Shown here piece by piece: positions 56,586 through 64,000 of a DNA stretch of 64,000 nucleotides. The DNA comes from Ensifer adhaerens. GTDB taxonomy: Bacteria > Pseudomonadota > Alphaproteobacteria > Rhizobiales > Rhizobiaceae. The position numbers were made by a program, and so were the translations under genes. Each line of letters opens with the position of its first letter. Position 1 is the first letter of the stretch. The notes beneath the pieces were generated by a model, which saw nothing but the letters and a program-made list of their open reading frames with translations, did not search any database and was not told the DNA's origin. Location of the stretch: positions 2,932,501 through 2,996,500 of the forward strand of contig NZ_CP083349.1 in the NCBI RefSeq assembly GCF_020035535.1, read 5' to 3'.

Positions 56586-57245
56586 TTGATTCATTTTGAG
56601 AACGTCGGACTGCGATATGGCATGGGACCGGAAATCCTCCGGGACCTGACCTTCGATATTCCGCGCCGCTCGTTCCAGTTCCTGACCGGCCCGTCGGGCG
56701 CCGGCAAGACCACCCTTTTGCGACTGCTGTTCCTGTCGCTGCAGCCGACGCGCGGCCTGATCCGGATGTTCGACCGCAACATCTCGTCGATCCCGCGCGA
56801 AGAGTTCCCGATGCTGCGCCGGCGCGTCGGCATCGTCTTTCAGGATTTCCGCCTGCTCGACCACCTGACCACCTATGAGAACGTCGCCCTGCCGCTGCGT
56901 GTCCGCGGCAAGGAAGAATCGAGCTATCGCGCCGACGTTCTGGAGCTGCTGAAGTGGGTGGGCCTCGGCGAGCGTATCAACGTCCTGCCGCCGGTCCTTT
57001 CAGGCGGCGAGAAGCAGCGCGCAGCGATTGCCCGGGCGCTGATCGACCGGCCCGAGATCCTGCTTGCCGACGAGCCGACCGGCAACGTCGATCCGCCGAT
57101 GGCCCGGCGCCTGCTCAATCTCTTCCTCGAGCTGAACCGGCTCGGCACGGCGGTTGTGATCGCCACGCACGATCTTTCGCTGATGGACCAGGTTGAAGCC
57201 CGGCGCATGATCCTTTCCCAGGGGCGGCTCGACATCTATGAGTGA
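56586..57245 (+). CDS. ftsE: Cell division ATP-binding protein FtsE
   Basis: FtsE is the ATPase that with FtsX activates peptidoglycan hydrolases at the division site. The 219-residue ABC protein has Walker A GPSGAGKTT (about 37-45), the signature LSGGEKQRAAIARAL and Walker B ILLADEPTG. The start is a TTG (IHFENVGLRYG), as judged from the family N-terminus. ftsX overlaps by 8 bases, so the two are coupled. Confidence 0.96.
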   Translation: MIHFENVGLRYGMGPEILRDLTFDIPRRSFQFLTGPSGAGKTTLLRLLFLSLQPTRGLIRMFDRNISSIPREEFPMLRRRVGIVFQDFRLLDHLTTYENVALPLRVRGKEESSYRADVLELLKWVGLGERINVLPPVLSGGEKQRAAIARALIDRPEILLADEPTGNVDPPMARRLLNLFLELNRLGTAVVIATHDLSLMDQVEARRMILSQGRLDIYE

Positions 57246-58263
57246 CAGCCGCACGAAAAGCCAGAACAAGGGCCTAGCCGAGCAGGCCCCGGAACAGCAG
57301 CCGCGCCGAACGGAGATGCGCGTGCGGCCGACCGGCCCGATCGTGCCTTCGACCAATGTCTCCGGCCATGCGCTGATGTGCGTCATCGCCATCATGTCGT
57401 TCCTTGCCTGCCTGACACTTGGCGGCGTCAGCATGGTTCGTGCAACGGCCCAGAGCTGGCAGTCGCAGATTTCGCGCGAGATCACCATCCAGATCAAGCC
57501 GGACGACAGCCTCGATATGGAAAAGGCGCTTGCCGACGCGCGCGATCTGGCGCTGACCTTCAGCGGTACGACGGATGGCAAGATCGTCGATCGCGCCGCT
57601 ACCGCACGCCTGCTGGAACCCTGGCTCGGCGAAGGCCTCGATCTTGACGAACTGCCGGTACCACGGCTGATCATCATCACCATCGACGAGAGCAATCCAC
57701 CCGACTTCGCCGCCATGCGCAAGGCGCTGACCGAAACGATCCCGCAGGCCTTTCTTGACGATCACCGCACCTGGGTCGACCGGCTCGTCGCCATGGCCAA
57801 CACTACCGCCATGATCGGCACCGGCGTGCTGGCGCTGGTCTTCTCGGCCATGGTGCTGACGGTGATCTTCGCCACCCGCGGCGCCCTTTCCGGAAACCGT
57901 CACATCGTCGAGGTGCTGCATTTCGTCGGCGCAGAAGCCGGCTTCGTCGCCTCCGAATTCCAGAAGCATTTCTTGAGGATCAGCCTCAAGGGTGCCGGTA
58001 CCGGCGGTCTGCTCGCTGCCCTGTCCTTCGCGCTTGCCGGCTTCTGGCAGTCTCGGACACTGGCGACACCGCAGACCGATCAGGCAACTGCGCTCTTCGG
58101 CACCTTCACGATCGGTTATGGCGGCTATCTAGGTATCGCCGCCATCATCGTCGTCATCGCCATCCTGACAACCGTGACGGCGCGCCTCACCGTCATGCGC
58201 ACGATCTACGAGATCGATCTTATCCGTTCGGACCCTGGCCGTACGGACCTCTATCAGAGCTGA
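57238..58263 (+). CDS. ftsX: Cell division permease-like protein FtsX
   Basis: FtsX is the membrane partner of FtsE. The 341-residue protein has four transmembrane segments (near 45-65, 180-205, 235-265 and 290-315) and one large periplasmic loop after the first (QSWQSQISREITIQIKPDDSLDMEKALADARDLALTF...). The cytosolic N-terminal tail is basic. The family pattern VRATAQSWQSQI and GNRHIVEVLHFVGAEAGFVASEFQKHFLRI is present. Confidence 0.95.
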   Translation: MSDSRTKSQNKGLAEQAPEQQPRRTEMRVRPTGPIVPSTNVSGHALMCVIAIMSFLACLTLGGVSMVRATAQSWQSQISREITIQIKPDDSLDMEKALADARDLALTFSGTTDGKIVDRAATARLLEPWLGEGLDLDELPVPRLIIITIDESNPPDFAAMRKALTETIPQAFLDDHRTWVDRLVAMANTTAMIGTGVLALVFSAMVLTVIFATRGALSGNRHIVEVLHFVGAEAGFVASEFQKHFLRISLKGAGTGGLLAALSFALAGFWQSRTLATPQTDQATALFGTFTIGYGGYLGIAAIIVVIAILTTVTARLTVMRTIYEIDLIRSDPGRTDLYQS

Positions 58264-58359
58264 CCCCCCAATGTTTCGCCGTGCCTCGATCCATTCCTTG
58301 CCGTAATCTGCGATTATGTGAAGAGATTCATGATGGCGCGAGAATTACGCGGGAACGGG

Positions 58360-59058
58360 ATGGCCGAAGGAGGCAAATGGCAGGGGAGAGCCGACGATCG
58401 CCGGCGGCCCCGCAGCCTCTTGCGCAAAATTCTCCGACGGACGTTCTTCGTCCTGCTGTTGCCGCTCGCGCTCCTGATCGCTGCTTTCCTCAATTTCGCT
58501 GACACCGTCGCGTCGCTGCAGCCGCCGGTGCATCCCAAGGCGGACGCCATAGTCGTTCTGACCGGCGGCTTCCAGCGCATCGACCAGGCAGTCGACCTCC
58601 TGAAGGGTGGCGCCGGCAAGCGCCTGCTCATCTCCGGCGTCCACCCGACCACGACAGGCAGCCAGATCCGCCGCAATACTCAAAGCTCGGCCGATCTCTT
58701 CAAATGCTGCGTCGATATTGGCCATGAGGCGATCGATACGATCGGCAACGCCACGGAGACCGCGCAATGGATCCGTGATCGCGGCTATGCGAGCGTCCTC
58801 GTCGTCACCAACAATTACCACATGCCGCGCAGCCTGCTGGAGCTTCGGCGCACCCGTCCGGAAACCGAGTTCATCCCCTACCCGGTGGTCAACTCTGATC
58901 TGAAGACGACCAACTGGCTACGCAACCCGATGGTGCTGAAATCGATCCTCCTGGAATTCGGGAAGTACACGATCGCATCGGTTCGCGATTTCGCCGGCGC
59001 CCGTCCGACGAGCGGCCTGCGCACCGATCCCTCACGCGCCACGCCTGCGGAAGAGTAG
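58360..59058 (+). CDS. YdcF/ElyC/SanA family (DUF218) membrane protein
   Basis: A 232-residue protein has a basic N-terminal tail, one transmembrane helix (TFFVLLLPLALLIAAFLNF) and a DUF218 domain with ADAIVVLTGGFQRIDQAVDLLKGG, KRLLISGVHP and SVLVVTNNYHMPRSLLELRR. Family members are linked to envelope or peptidoglycan-lipid metabolism in E. coli (ElyC, SanA). It follows ftsEX and precedes plsC, which fits an envelope role. The start is ambiguous: 58318 (GTG), 58330 and 58360 (both ATG) are in frame; I chose 58360 for its GGGAACGGG spacing. Confidence 0.85.
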   Translation: MAEGGKWQGRADDRRRPRSLLRKILRRTFFVLLLPLALLIAAFLNFADTVASLQPPVHPKADAIVVLTGGFQRIDQAVDLLKGGAGKRLLISGVHPTTTGSQIRRNTQSSADLFKCCVDIGHEAIDTIGNATETAQWIRDRGYASVLVVTNNYHMPRSLLELRRTRPETEFIPYPVVNSDLKTTNWLRNPMVLKSILLEFGKYTIASVRDFAGARPTSGLRTDPSRATPAEE

Positions 59059-59183
59059 GGCGAGCTAATACTTCGCTGCTGCAAAGTGAATGAGGACAGT
59101 TTTCCTTCGGCACGGTTTCGTGTAGGCAGCGATCAACCGGCCCGACGCCGGTCCCCGAGAACTCGCCTACGAGAGCGTGCCTG

Positions 59184-59975
59184 ATGATCGTCTTGCGTTC
59201 GATCCTTTTCAACATGGTGTTCTACGCCAATCTGATCGTGCAGATGATCGTGCTGACGCCGATCTATTTCCTGCTGCCGCGCAAGAAGGCCTGGTTCGTT
59301 CCCAAGAACTGGGTGCGCAGCAACCACTGGCTGCTCGAAAAAATGGTCGGAACGACCTTCGAGATCGAGGGCCTGGAGAACATCCCTGATGTCCCCTACA
59401 TCTTCGCCCCCAAGCACCAGTCCTTCTGGGACGCCTACGCGCTTTTGCCCTGGCTCAGCGATCCCTTTTATATCCTGAAGCGCGAACTCACCTGGATTCC
59501 GCTCTTCGGCTGGTATGTGCTCAAGCAACGCATGGTTCCGGTAAATCGCGCGGCGCGCGGCAAGGCCATGACCGGCGTCATGGATCGCACCAAGCAGGAA
59601 ATGGCGACTGGCCGCGAGCTCATCATCTATCCGGAAGGCACGCGCCGGCCGCCAGGCGCGCCGGCCCAATACAAGTACGGCATCGCACGCCTCTACCGTG
59701 ACCTCAACGTGCCGGTGGTGCCGGTAGCCATGCATCCCGGGCTCTTCTGGCCGCGCCGCAAGTTCCTGCGCTTTCCCGGCCACTTCAAGGTCCGCATTCT
59801 GCCGCCGATCGAGGCCGGCATGGACCCGGACGCCTTCCTTGCCAGACTGGTGGAAGTCACGGAGAAAGCCAGCGACGAGTTGCTCGTCGAAACGGTGAAG
59901 AACAATCCGCACCTGCCGCTGCCGCCGACCGCCGAGCAACGGCTGAAGGAATTGAAGGCCGCTGGGCGCGCCTGA
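59184..59975 (+). CDS. plsC: 1-acyl-sn-glycerol-3-phosphate acyltransferase
   Basis: PlsC adds the second acyl chain to make phosphatidic acid. The 263-residue protein has a hydrophobic N-terminus (IVLRSILFNMVFYANLIVQMIVLTPIYFL), the catalytic HX4D motif in PKHQSFWDAYAL (about 75) and the substrate motif YPEGTRRPPGAP (about 152-163). It lies between the YdcF gene and the convergent ChaC-like gene. Confidence 0.95.
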   Translation: MIVLRSILFNMVFYANLIVQMIVLTPIYFLLPRKKAWFVPKNWVRSNHWLLEKMVGTTFEIEGLENIPDVPYIFAPKHQSFWDAYALLPWLSDPFYILKRELTWIPLFGWYVLKQRMVPVNRAARGKAMTGVMDRTKQEMATGRELIIYPEGTRRPPGAPAQYKYGIARLYRDLNVPVVPVAMHPGLFWPRRKFLRFPGHFKVRILPPIEAGMDPDAFLARLVEVTEKASDELLVETVKNNPHLPLPPTAEQRLKELKAAGRA

Positions 59976-59979
59976 GAAG

Positions 59980-60531
59980 TCAGGCCCGCGCGCGCTGGCG
60001 CGTCTGCTCGAGCAGGCCTACCACCTCTTCCAGCCAATGATCGCGAATGCCCATTTCCTTGAGATGGGCAAGCGTGTTGAACACATACTCGCTGTTCGGC
60101 CCGGACTTCCCGGTCGATACCGCGACGATGTCGGCTGCCTCGCCGGTGCTTAGCGTTCCGGCATATTGGACATGGGCGCGGTCGATGACATAGCCGAGCG
60201 CCGGAACCCGCCGCCCGTCGGCAAGCAGCACCGGCATCGTGCGCTCCTTGTAGACATGGGTCACCAGTTCCCGCTCGCGCAGATAGTCGACGACATCAGT
60301 CGCCTGCCTGCGCTCGACGCGAAATGCCGTGCCGATGCAGGAGCCGCCACGGTCGAGCCCAAGCACCAGTCCCGGCCGCTGTTCGGTGCCGCGGTGAACC
60401 CAGGAGTGCACGCATAGCGACCGGCGATAGCCGAATGCGCGTGCCGTCAGCTTCTCCTCGAAGGCAAAGCCCGGGTTCCACATCAGCGACCCGTAGCCAA
60501 AGACCCAAAATTCGTCCATATCCACTGTCAT
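59980..60531 (-). CDS. Gamma-glutamylcyclotransferase, ChaC-like
   Basis: A 183-residue ChaC-type protein starts with the substrate loop FWVFGYGSLMWNPGFAFEEK (about 8-27) and continues with YRRSLCVHSWVHRGTEQRPGLVLGLDRGGSCIGTAFRV, as in enzymes that cleave glutathione to 5-oxoproline. The catalytic Glu region (YKERTMPVLLADG) is present. An inner ATG at 60519 is an alternative start. It is convergent with plsC, four bases apart. Confidence 0.92.
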   Translation of the reverse strand: MTVDMDEFWVFGYGSLMWNPGFAFEEKLTARAFGYRRSLCVHSWVHRGTEQRPGLVLGLDRGGSCIGTAFRVERRQATDVVDYLRERELVTHVYKERTMPVLLADGRRVPALGYVIDRAHVQYAGTLSTGEAADIVAVSTGKSGPNSEYVFNTLAHLKEMGIRDHWLEEVVGLLEQTRQRARA

Positions 60532-60732
60532 TCAACCCGTGCTGTCTGCTCTCGCCGCCGAATCATCATCGGCCTTCAGGAATGGTCAGCCATGTCGGTT
60601 TCTACGGCACAGCATCTCGGCACGAAAGAGACAAGCTCGCCCTCGTGCACCCGAAGACAAGAATAGTTTTGCGGATCGACGGCGCCACCCGAAAGGCAGC
60701 CGTGACCTAGTTTAGAGTGAGGACCCGCGCCC

Positions 60733-61743
60733 ATGTCGGCAACCGCAGTTTCCAACCCCTCACCGGTCAGCCGGAAATTCCGCTGGCTGACGGCAGGCAT
60801 CGTGCTCGTCGCCGGCATCTATTCGGCCGGCTGGTTCCTCGCCGCCGATCAGATCGAGAAGCGTCTTGCGGCCCGTCTTGCCGATGGACAGGCAACCGGC
60901 CTCGGCGGCGAGTGCACGAACATGGACGTGCGCGGCTTTCCGTTCCGCATCGGCCTCTTCTGCGACAAGGTCCATCTCGACGACACGCGCCACGGCACAT
61001 CCGCCTCCTTCGGCGCGCTGCGGACGGCCGCCCAGGTCTACCAGCCCGGCCATGCCGTGATAGAGCTCGACGGCCCGGCCGAAATCCGGGCTTCGCCCGG
61101 CCTCAACGTCTTTGCCGATTGGACGCTGCTGCACGCGAGCGTGCGTGCGACCTTGTCCGGTGTCGACCGCACCTCGCTTACCTATGACAATCTCAACGGC
61201 CGGCTGCGCCTGCCGCTCTCGGGCGACGGTCTCGGCTTCGGCGCCAGCCATGGCGAGCTGCACCTGCGCCAGAACGGCGCGGATCTTGATGCCGCCTTGA
61301 GCGTCGACAAGCTCGATCTCCGCCCGGAGGAAGGCCCAAGCTACGCGCCGCCGGCCACCGTGGCTGCGGACGTGACCTTCACCGAGAAGGCCGGATGGAT
61401 GGCGACCACGCCGACACCGGAGATGTTTCGCGGCAGCAAGGGCGAACTCAGGCAACTCACCCTCGATCTCGGCTCCGGGATGAACGCCAAGCTTTCGGGC
61501 CCCTTCTCGGTCAACGACCAGGGGCTGATCTCCGGCGAATTCTCGCTGACCTTGACGAATATCGAGGCGTGGCGGGCCAATCTGGTCAAGCTGATCCCCG
61601 ACGACGCCAACCTGGTCGACAACACCGCCAACATGCTGAAGGCGCTCGCCAACGGCAAGGATGAGGCCAGCGTGAAGCTCAACGTGCGCGACGGCACGGC
61701 GTTTCTCGCCTTCATCCCGATCGGCGTGTTGCCGACCCTCTAA
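60733..61743 (+). CDS. DUF2125 family periplasmic protein
   Basis: A 336-residue protein has an N-terminal membrane anchor (LTAGIVLVAGIYSAGWFLAAD, about 19-39) and a secreted beta-rich region. CTNMDVRGFPFRIGLFCDKV is a typical DUF2125 start, with two cysteines that may form a disulfide. The C-terminal part (LSGPFSVNDQGLISGEFSLTLTNIEAWRANLVKLIP) is the family's second half. The function is unknown; the repetitive beta pattern resembles AsmA-like envelope proteins. It is convergent with tyrC. Confidence 0.85.
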   Translation: MSATAVSNPSPVSRKFRWLTAGIVLVAGIYSAGWFLAADQIEKRLAARLADGQATGLGGECTNMDVRGFPFRIGLFCDKVHLDDTRHGTSASFGALRTAAQVYQPGHAVIELDGPAEIRASPGLNVFADWTLLHASVRATLSGVDRTSLTYDNLNGRLRLPLSGDGLGFGASHGELHLRQNGADLDAALSVDKLDLRPEEGPSYAPPATVAADVTFTEKAGWMATTPTPEMFRGSKGELRQLTLDLGSGMNAKLSGPFSVNDQGLISGEFSLTLTNIEAWRANLVKLIPDDANLVDNTANMLKALANGKDEASVKLNVRDGTAFLAFIPIGVLPTL

Positions 61744-61765
61744 AGCGCGTCGCGATCTTTCGAAA

Positions 61766-61790
61766 AGGAAGACCGGCCCACGGTCTTCCT
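61766..61790. terminator. Terminator between the DUF2125 gene and tyrC
   Basis: A 10-bp stem (AGGAAGACCG / CGGTCTTCCT) has a GCCCA loop. On the minus strand it is followed by TTTTCG, so it best fits termination of the tyrC-side transcript. Confidence 0.65.
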
Positions 61791-61803
61791 CGACCTGCTC
61801 TGG

Positions 61804-62727
61804 CTATTTCTGGTCCATGGCATGCCGGCCGAAGTCCGGCATTGCCGTATCCTGGCCTGCCTGAATGATCGAGCGGCGGATGGCGCGGGTGCGGGTGAAG
61901 AGGTCGAAGAGCTTGTCGCCGTCGCCCCAGCGGATCGCCCGCTGCAGATAGGCGAGATCTTCGGAAAACCGCGCCAGCATCTCCAGGATCGCGTCCTTGT
62001 TGTGCAGGCAGACGTCGCGCCACATCGTCGGATCAGATGCGGCCAGACGGGTGAAATCGCGGAAGCCCGAAGCGGAATATTTGATGACTTCGGATTCGGT
62101 GACCGTCTCCAAATCATCGGCCGTGCCGACGATATTGTAGGCGATGATGTGCGGCAGGTGCGAAACGATCGCCAACACCTTGTCGTGGTGCTCGGCGTCC
62201 ATTTCCTCGACCATCGAGCCGAGCGTTTCCCAGAAACGCCGCAGCCGCGCGACCGCTTCGCCGTCAGCCCCTTCCGGCGGCGTGAGGATGCACCAGCGGC
62301 CGCGGAAGAGGCCGACGAAGCCTGCATCCGGACCGGAATGTTCGGTACCGGCGATCGGATGCCCCGGCACGAAATGAACGGTCTCCGGCAGATGCGGCGC
62401 CATTTGCGCGATCACCGAACCCTTGGTCGAGCCGACGTCGGTGACGATGGCGCCGGGCTTCAGATGCGCGGCAATCTCGGCGGCGACGGCGCCGGACGCG
62501 CCGACCGGGACCGAGACGATGACGAGGTCTGCATCGCGAACGGCCTCGGCGGCCGAAAGCGTATAGCGATCGCCGAGCCCGAGTTCCTGCGTGCGCGTCA
62601 ACGTCGCCTCGCTGCGCGTGGAAACGACAAGAGTACCGGCAAGCTGCTTCTCGCGGATTTCGCGCGCGAGCGACGAGCCGATGAGACCAATCCCGATGAG
62701 GGCGATCGTTTCAAATTGCTGAGCCAT
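61804..62727 (-). CDS. tyrC: Prephenate/arogenate dehydrogenase
   Basis: This enzyme makes the tyrosine precursor from prephenate or arogenate with NAD(P). The 307-residue protein has the dinucleotide motif IALIGIGLIGSSLAREI (8-24), VTDVGSTKGSVIAQM, FVPGHPIAGTEHSGPDAGFVGLFRGRWCILTPP and the helical dimerisation domain. It has no chorismate mutase domain. The last base of hisC's stop and the first of this gene overlap at 62727, so the pair is one operon, a fusion of aromatic and histidine functions common in Rhizobiales. Confidence 0.94.
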   Translation of the reverse strand: MAQQFETIALIGIGLIGSSLAREIREKQLAGTLVVSTRSEATLTRTQELGLGDRYTLSAAEAVRDADLVIVSVPVGASGAVAAEIAAHLKPGAIVTDVGSTKGSVIAQMAPHLPETVHFVPGHPIAGTEHSGPDAGFVGLFRGRWCILTPPEGADGEAVARLRRFWETLGSMVEEMDAEHHDKVLAIVSHLPHIIAYNIVGTADDLETVTESEVIKYSASGFRDFTRLAASDPTMWRDVCLHNKDAILEMLARFSEDLAYLQRAIRWGDGDKLFDLFTRTRAIRRSIIQAGQDTAMPDFGRHAMDQK

Positions 62728-63833
62728 TATTTCCGTCCCATGAATTCGGTCAGCGCCGCGATGACGCCTTCGTTGGCCTCTTCGCAGCCGATGGTCATGC
62801 GCAACGCATTGGGGAAGCCGTAGCTGCGGACCGCCCTGAGGATATAGCCGCGGCTGGTCAGGAAATCATCGGCTTCCTCGGCCCGCTTGCCGGCTTCTTC
62901 CGGAAAGTGGATCAGCACGAAATTCGTGACCGAGGGCGTGATGCGGAGCCCGATCGCCTCGAGCGCTTCGGTGACGCGCGCAAGCCAGGTGAGGTTATGA
63001 TCGACGGCCGTTGCCACGAAGGCCTGGTCACGGATCGCGGCAGCACCCGCCGCAATGGAAGGCGCACTGAGGTTGAAGGGGCCGCGGACACGATCGACCG
63101 CGTCGATCACCTCCGGGGGCGCATACATCCAGCCGATGCGCAGGCCCGCAAGGCCATAGATCTTCGAGAAGGTGCGGGTCATCACCACGTTGCGGCTGGC
63201 CGAGACGAGCTCAAGACCGGCGGCATAGTCGTTGCGGCGCACATATTCGGCATAGGCCGCATCGAGCACCAGCAGCACGCCTTCGGGCAACCCCGCATGC
63301 AACCGGCGAACTTCGTCGACCGGGATGTAGGTGCCGGTCGGGTTGGCGGGATTGGCGAGGAACACGACCTTCGTCCGCTCGGTCACGGCCGAGAGGATCG
63401 CATCGACATCGACGCGCGCATCCTTTTCCTTGACGGTAACGGGCACCGCGCCCGCCGCCAGGATCTGGATCTTGTAGACGAGGAAACCGTGCTCGGTGAT
63501 GATGCCTTCGTCGCCGGGGCCGAGATAAGTGTGGCAAAGCAGCCCGAGAAGTTCATCCGAGCCGTTGCCGCACATGATGTTTGCCGGGTTGAGCCCGTGC
63601 ACGGCACCGATCGCCTCGCGAAGCGCCCGCGCCTGGCCATCCGGGTAGCGTTCCAGCCCGAAGGCCATCGACTGGAATGCCTCGATCGCCTTCGGGCTGG
63701 CGCCGAGCGGCGTCTCGTTCGACGAGAGTTTATGCACCTTGGCGACACCCGGCGCGTGCTCCTTGCCCGGCACATAAGCGGCAATGTCCAGGATGCCGGA
63801 ACGCGGCTCAGGGCTCTTCGAAGCAAGGCTCAT
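62727..63833 (-). CDS. hisC: Histidinol-phosphate aminotransferase (possible aromatic transaminase)
   Basis: A 368-residue fold I PLP aminotransferase has the HisC pattern [43 protein letters not shown] and the PLP lysine in [19 protein letters not shown] (about 225-243). HisC enzymes interconvert imidazole-acetol phosphate and histidinol phosphate and often use aromatic amino acids as well. Its coupling to tyrC suggests that here it may serve tyrosine or phenylalanine synthesis. Confidence 0.94.
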   Translation of the reverse strand: MSLASKSPEPRSGILDIAAYVPGKEHAPGVAKVHKLSSNETPLGASPKAIEAFQSMAFGLERYPDGQARALREAIGAVHGLNPANIMCGNGSDELLGLLCHTYLGPGDEGIITEHGFLVYKIQILAAGAVPVTVKEKDARVDVDAILSAVTERTKVVFLANPANPTGTYIPVDEVRRLHAGLPEGVLLVLDAAYAEYVRRNDYAAGLELVSASRNVVMTRTFSKIYGLAGLRIGWMYAPPEVIDAVDRVRGPFNLSAPSIAAGAAAIRDQAFVATAVDHNLTWLARVTEALEAIGLRITPSVTNFVLIHFPEEAGKRAEEADDFLTSRGYILRAVRSYGFPNALRMTIGCEEANEGVIAALTEFMGRK

Positions 63834-64000
63834 CGGGTCAGCTTTCTATGGCCATCAAAGCGCCACAGCGACCGATGCGTGCCTTGGGAGGTGCGCGGCG
63901 CTGCAGGCAGGAAAAGAGGTCAAGCCATTAGCGGCGCAAGCGGCTTTTGTCGAGGGTCCGCCGCGGTTCCCGTGCAGCTTAGCGTGTGGGATGTGGCCGC
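63834..64000. other. Upstream region of hisC, cut by the window
   Basis: These 167 bases hold no convincing ORF. The promoter of hisC-tyrC should lie here or just beyond the edge. I see no clear -35/-10 pair or riboswitch. Confidence 0.4.

Overview
The window looks like a piece of the main chromosome of a Rhizobiales bacterium, most likely Ensifer/Sinorhizobium or a very close relative. The evidence is high GC with strong third-position GC bias, an RgsM-type M23 protein next to clpB, the TIGR02302, DUF4167, DUF1178 and DUF2125 families, a CpdR response regulator, a tyrC-hisC pair, and dispersed palindromic repeats of the kind scattered between genes in Sinorhizobium. There are no rRNA genes, no CRISPR array, and no transposase or phage genes. 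One tRNA gene, tRNA-Leu(CAA), is present.

Layout. 0-6.2 kb: 3' part of a polar-growth M23 protein (rgsM), clpB with a sigma32-like promoter, and a saccharopine-dehydrogenase-like oxidoreductase divergent from a TetR regulator, with palindromic operators between them. 6.2-13 kb: a minus-strand housekeeping run (lysC, ptsP, prfA, prmC, DUF4167). 13.2-17.9 kb: a plus-strand accessory block (outer-membrane barrel protein, secreted choloylglycine-hydrolase-family enzyme, ABC-F ATPase, DHFR-like protein). 18-27 kb: ubiG, then small metabolic and repair genes (GNAT, DUF1178, nitrilase family, glutaredoxin, comF), a class I methyltransferase, an orphan Flp pilin with a small membrane neighbour, mutT-GNAT-argJ and a PpiC chaperone. 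27.6-33.4 kb: secA and a polysaccharide flippase/acyltransferase pair. 33.5-36.3 kb: an acyl-CoA synthetase, then a gene-poor pocket with small ORFs, a candidate sRNA or attenuator, and tRNA-Leu. 36.5-46.1 kb: dsbB, HNH nuclease, AlkA-like glycosylase, GluQRS, YihY, SDR, HIG1 protein, cobalamin adenosyltransferase, rhomboid, etfBA and 3-hydroxyacyl-CoA dehydrogenase. 46.2-54.3 kb: a sulfatase-superfamily membrane protein, tlpA, argH, lptM, lysA and a TIGR02302 protein. 54.4-64 kb: cpdR, hpt, a DUF3426-like protein, ftsEX with a CtrA-type box, ydcF, plsC, a ChaC-like protein, a DUF2125 protein, tyrC and hisC.

Functional themes are amino-acid synthesis (lysC, lysA, argJ, argH, tyrC, hisC), envelope and division (rgsM, ftsEX, TIGR02302, plsC, secA, lptM), translation termination (prfA with its methyltransferase prmC) and acyl-CoA oxidation (etfBA with the dehydrogenase). 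The most unusual signals are noncoding: the promoter-terminator unit at 35.68-35.80 kb, a 20-bp ACGT palindrome upstream of etfBA, a CtrA box upstream of ftsE, and a convergent gene pair whose two stop codons sit in one hairpin loop so that both proteins end in Val-Arg-Gly. I saw no clear new multi-gene defence or biosynthetic system.
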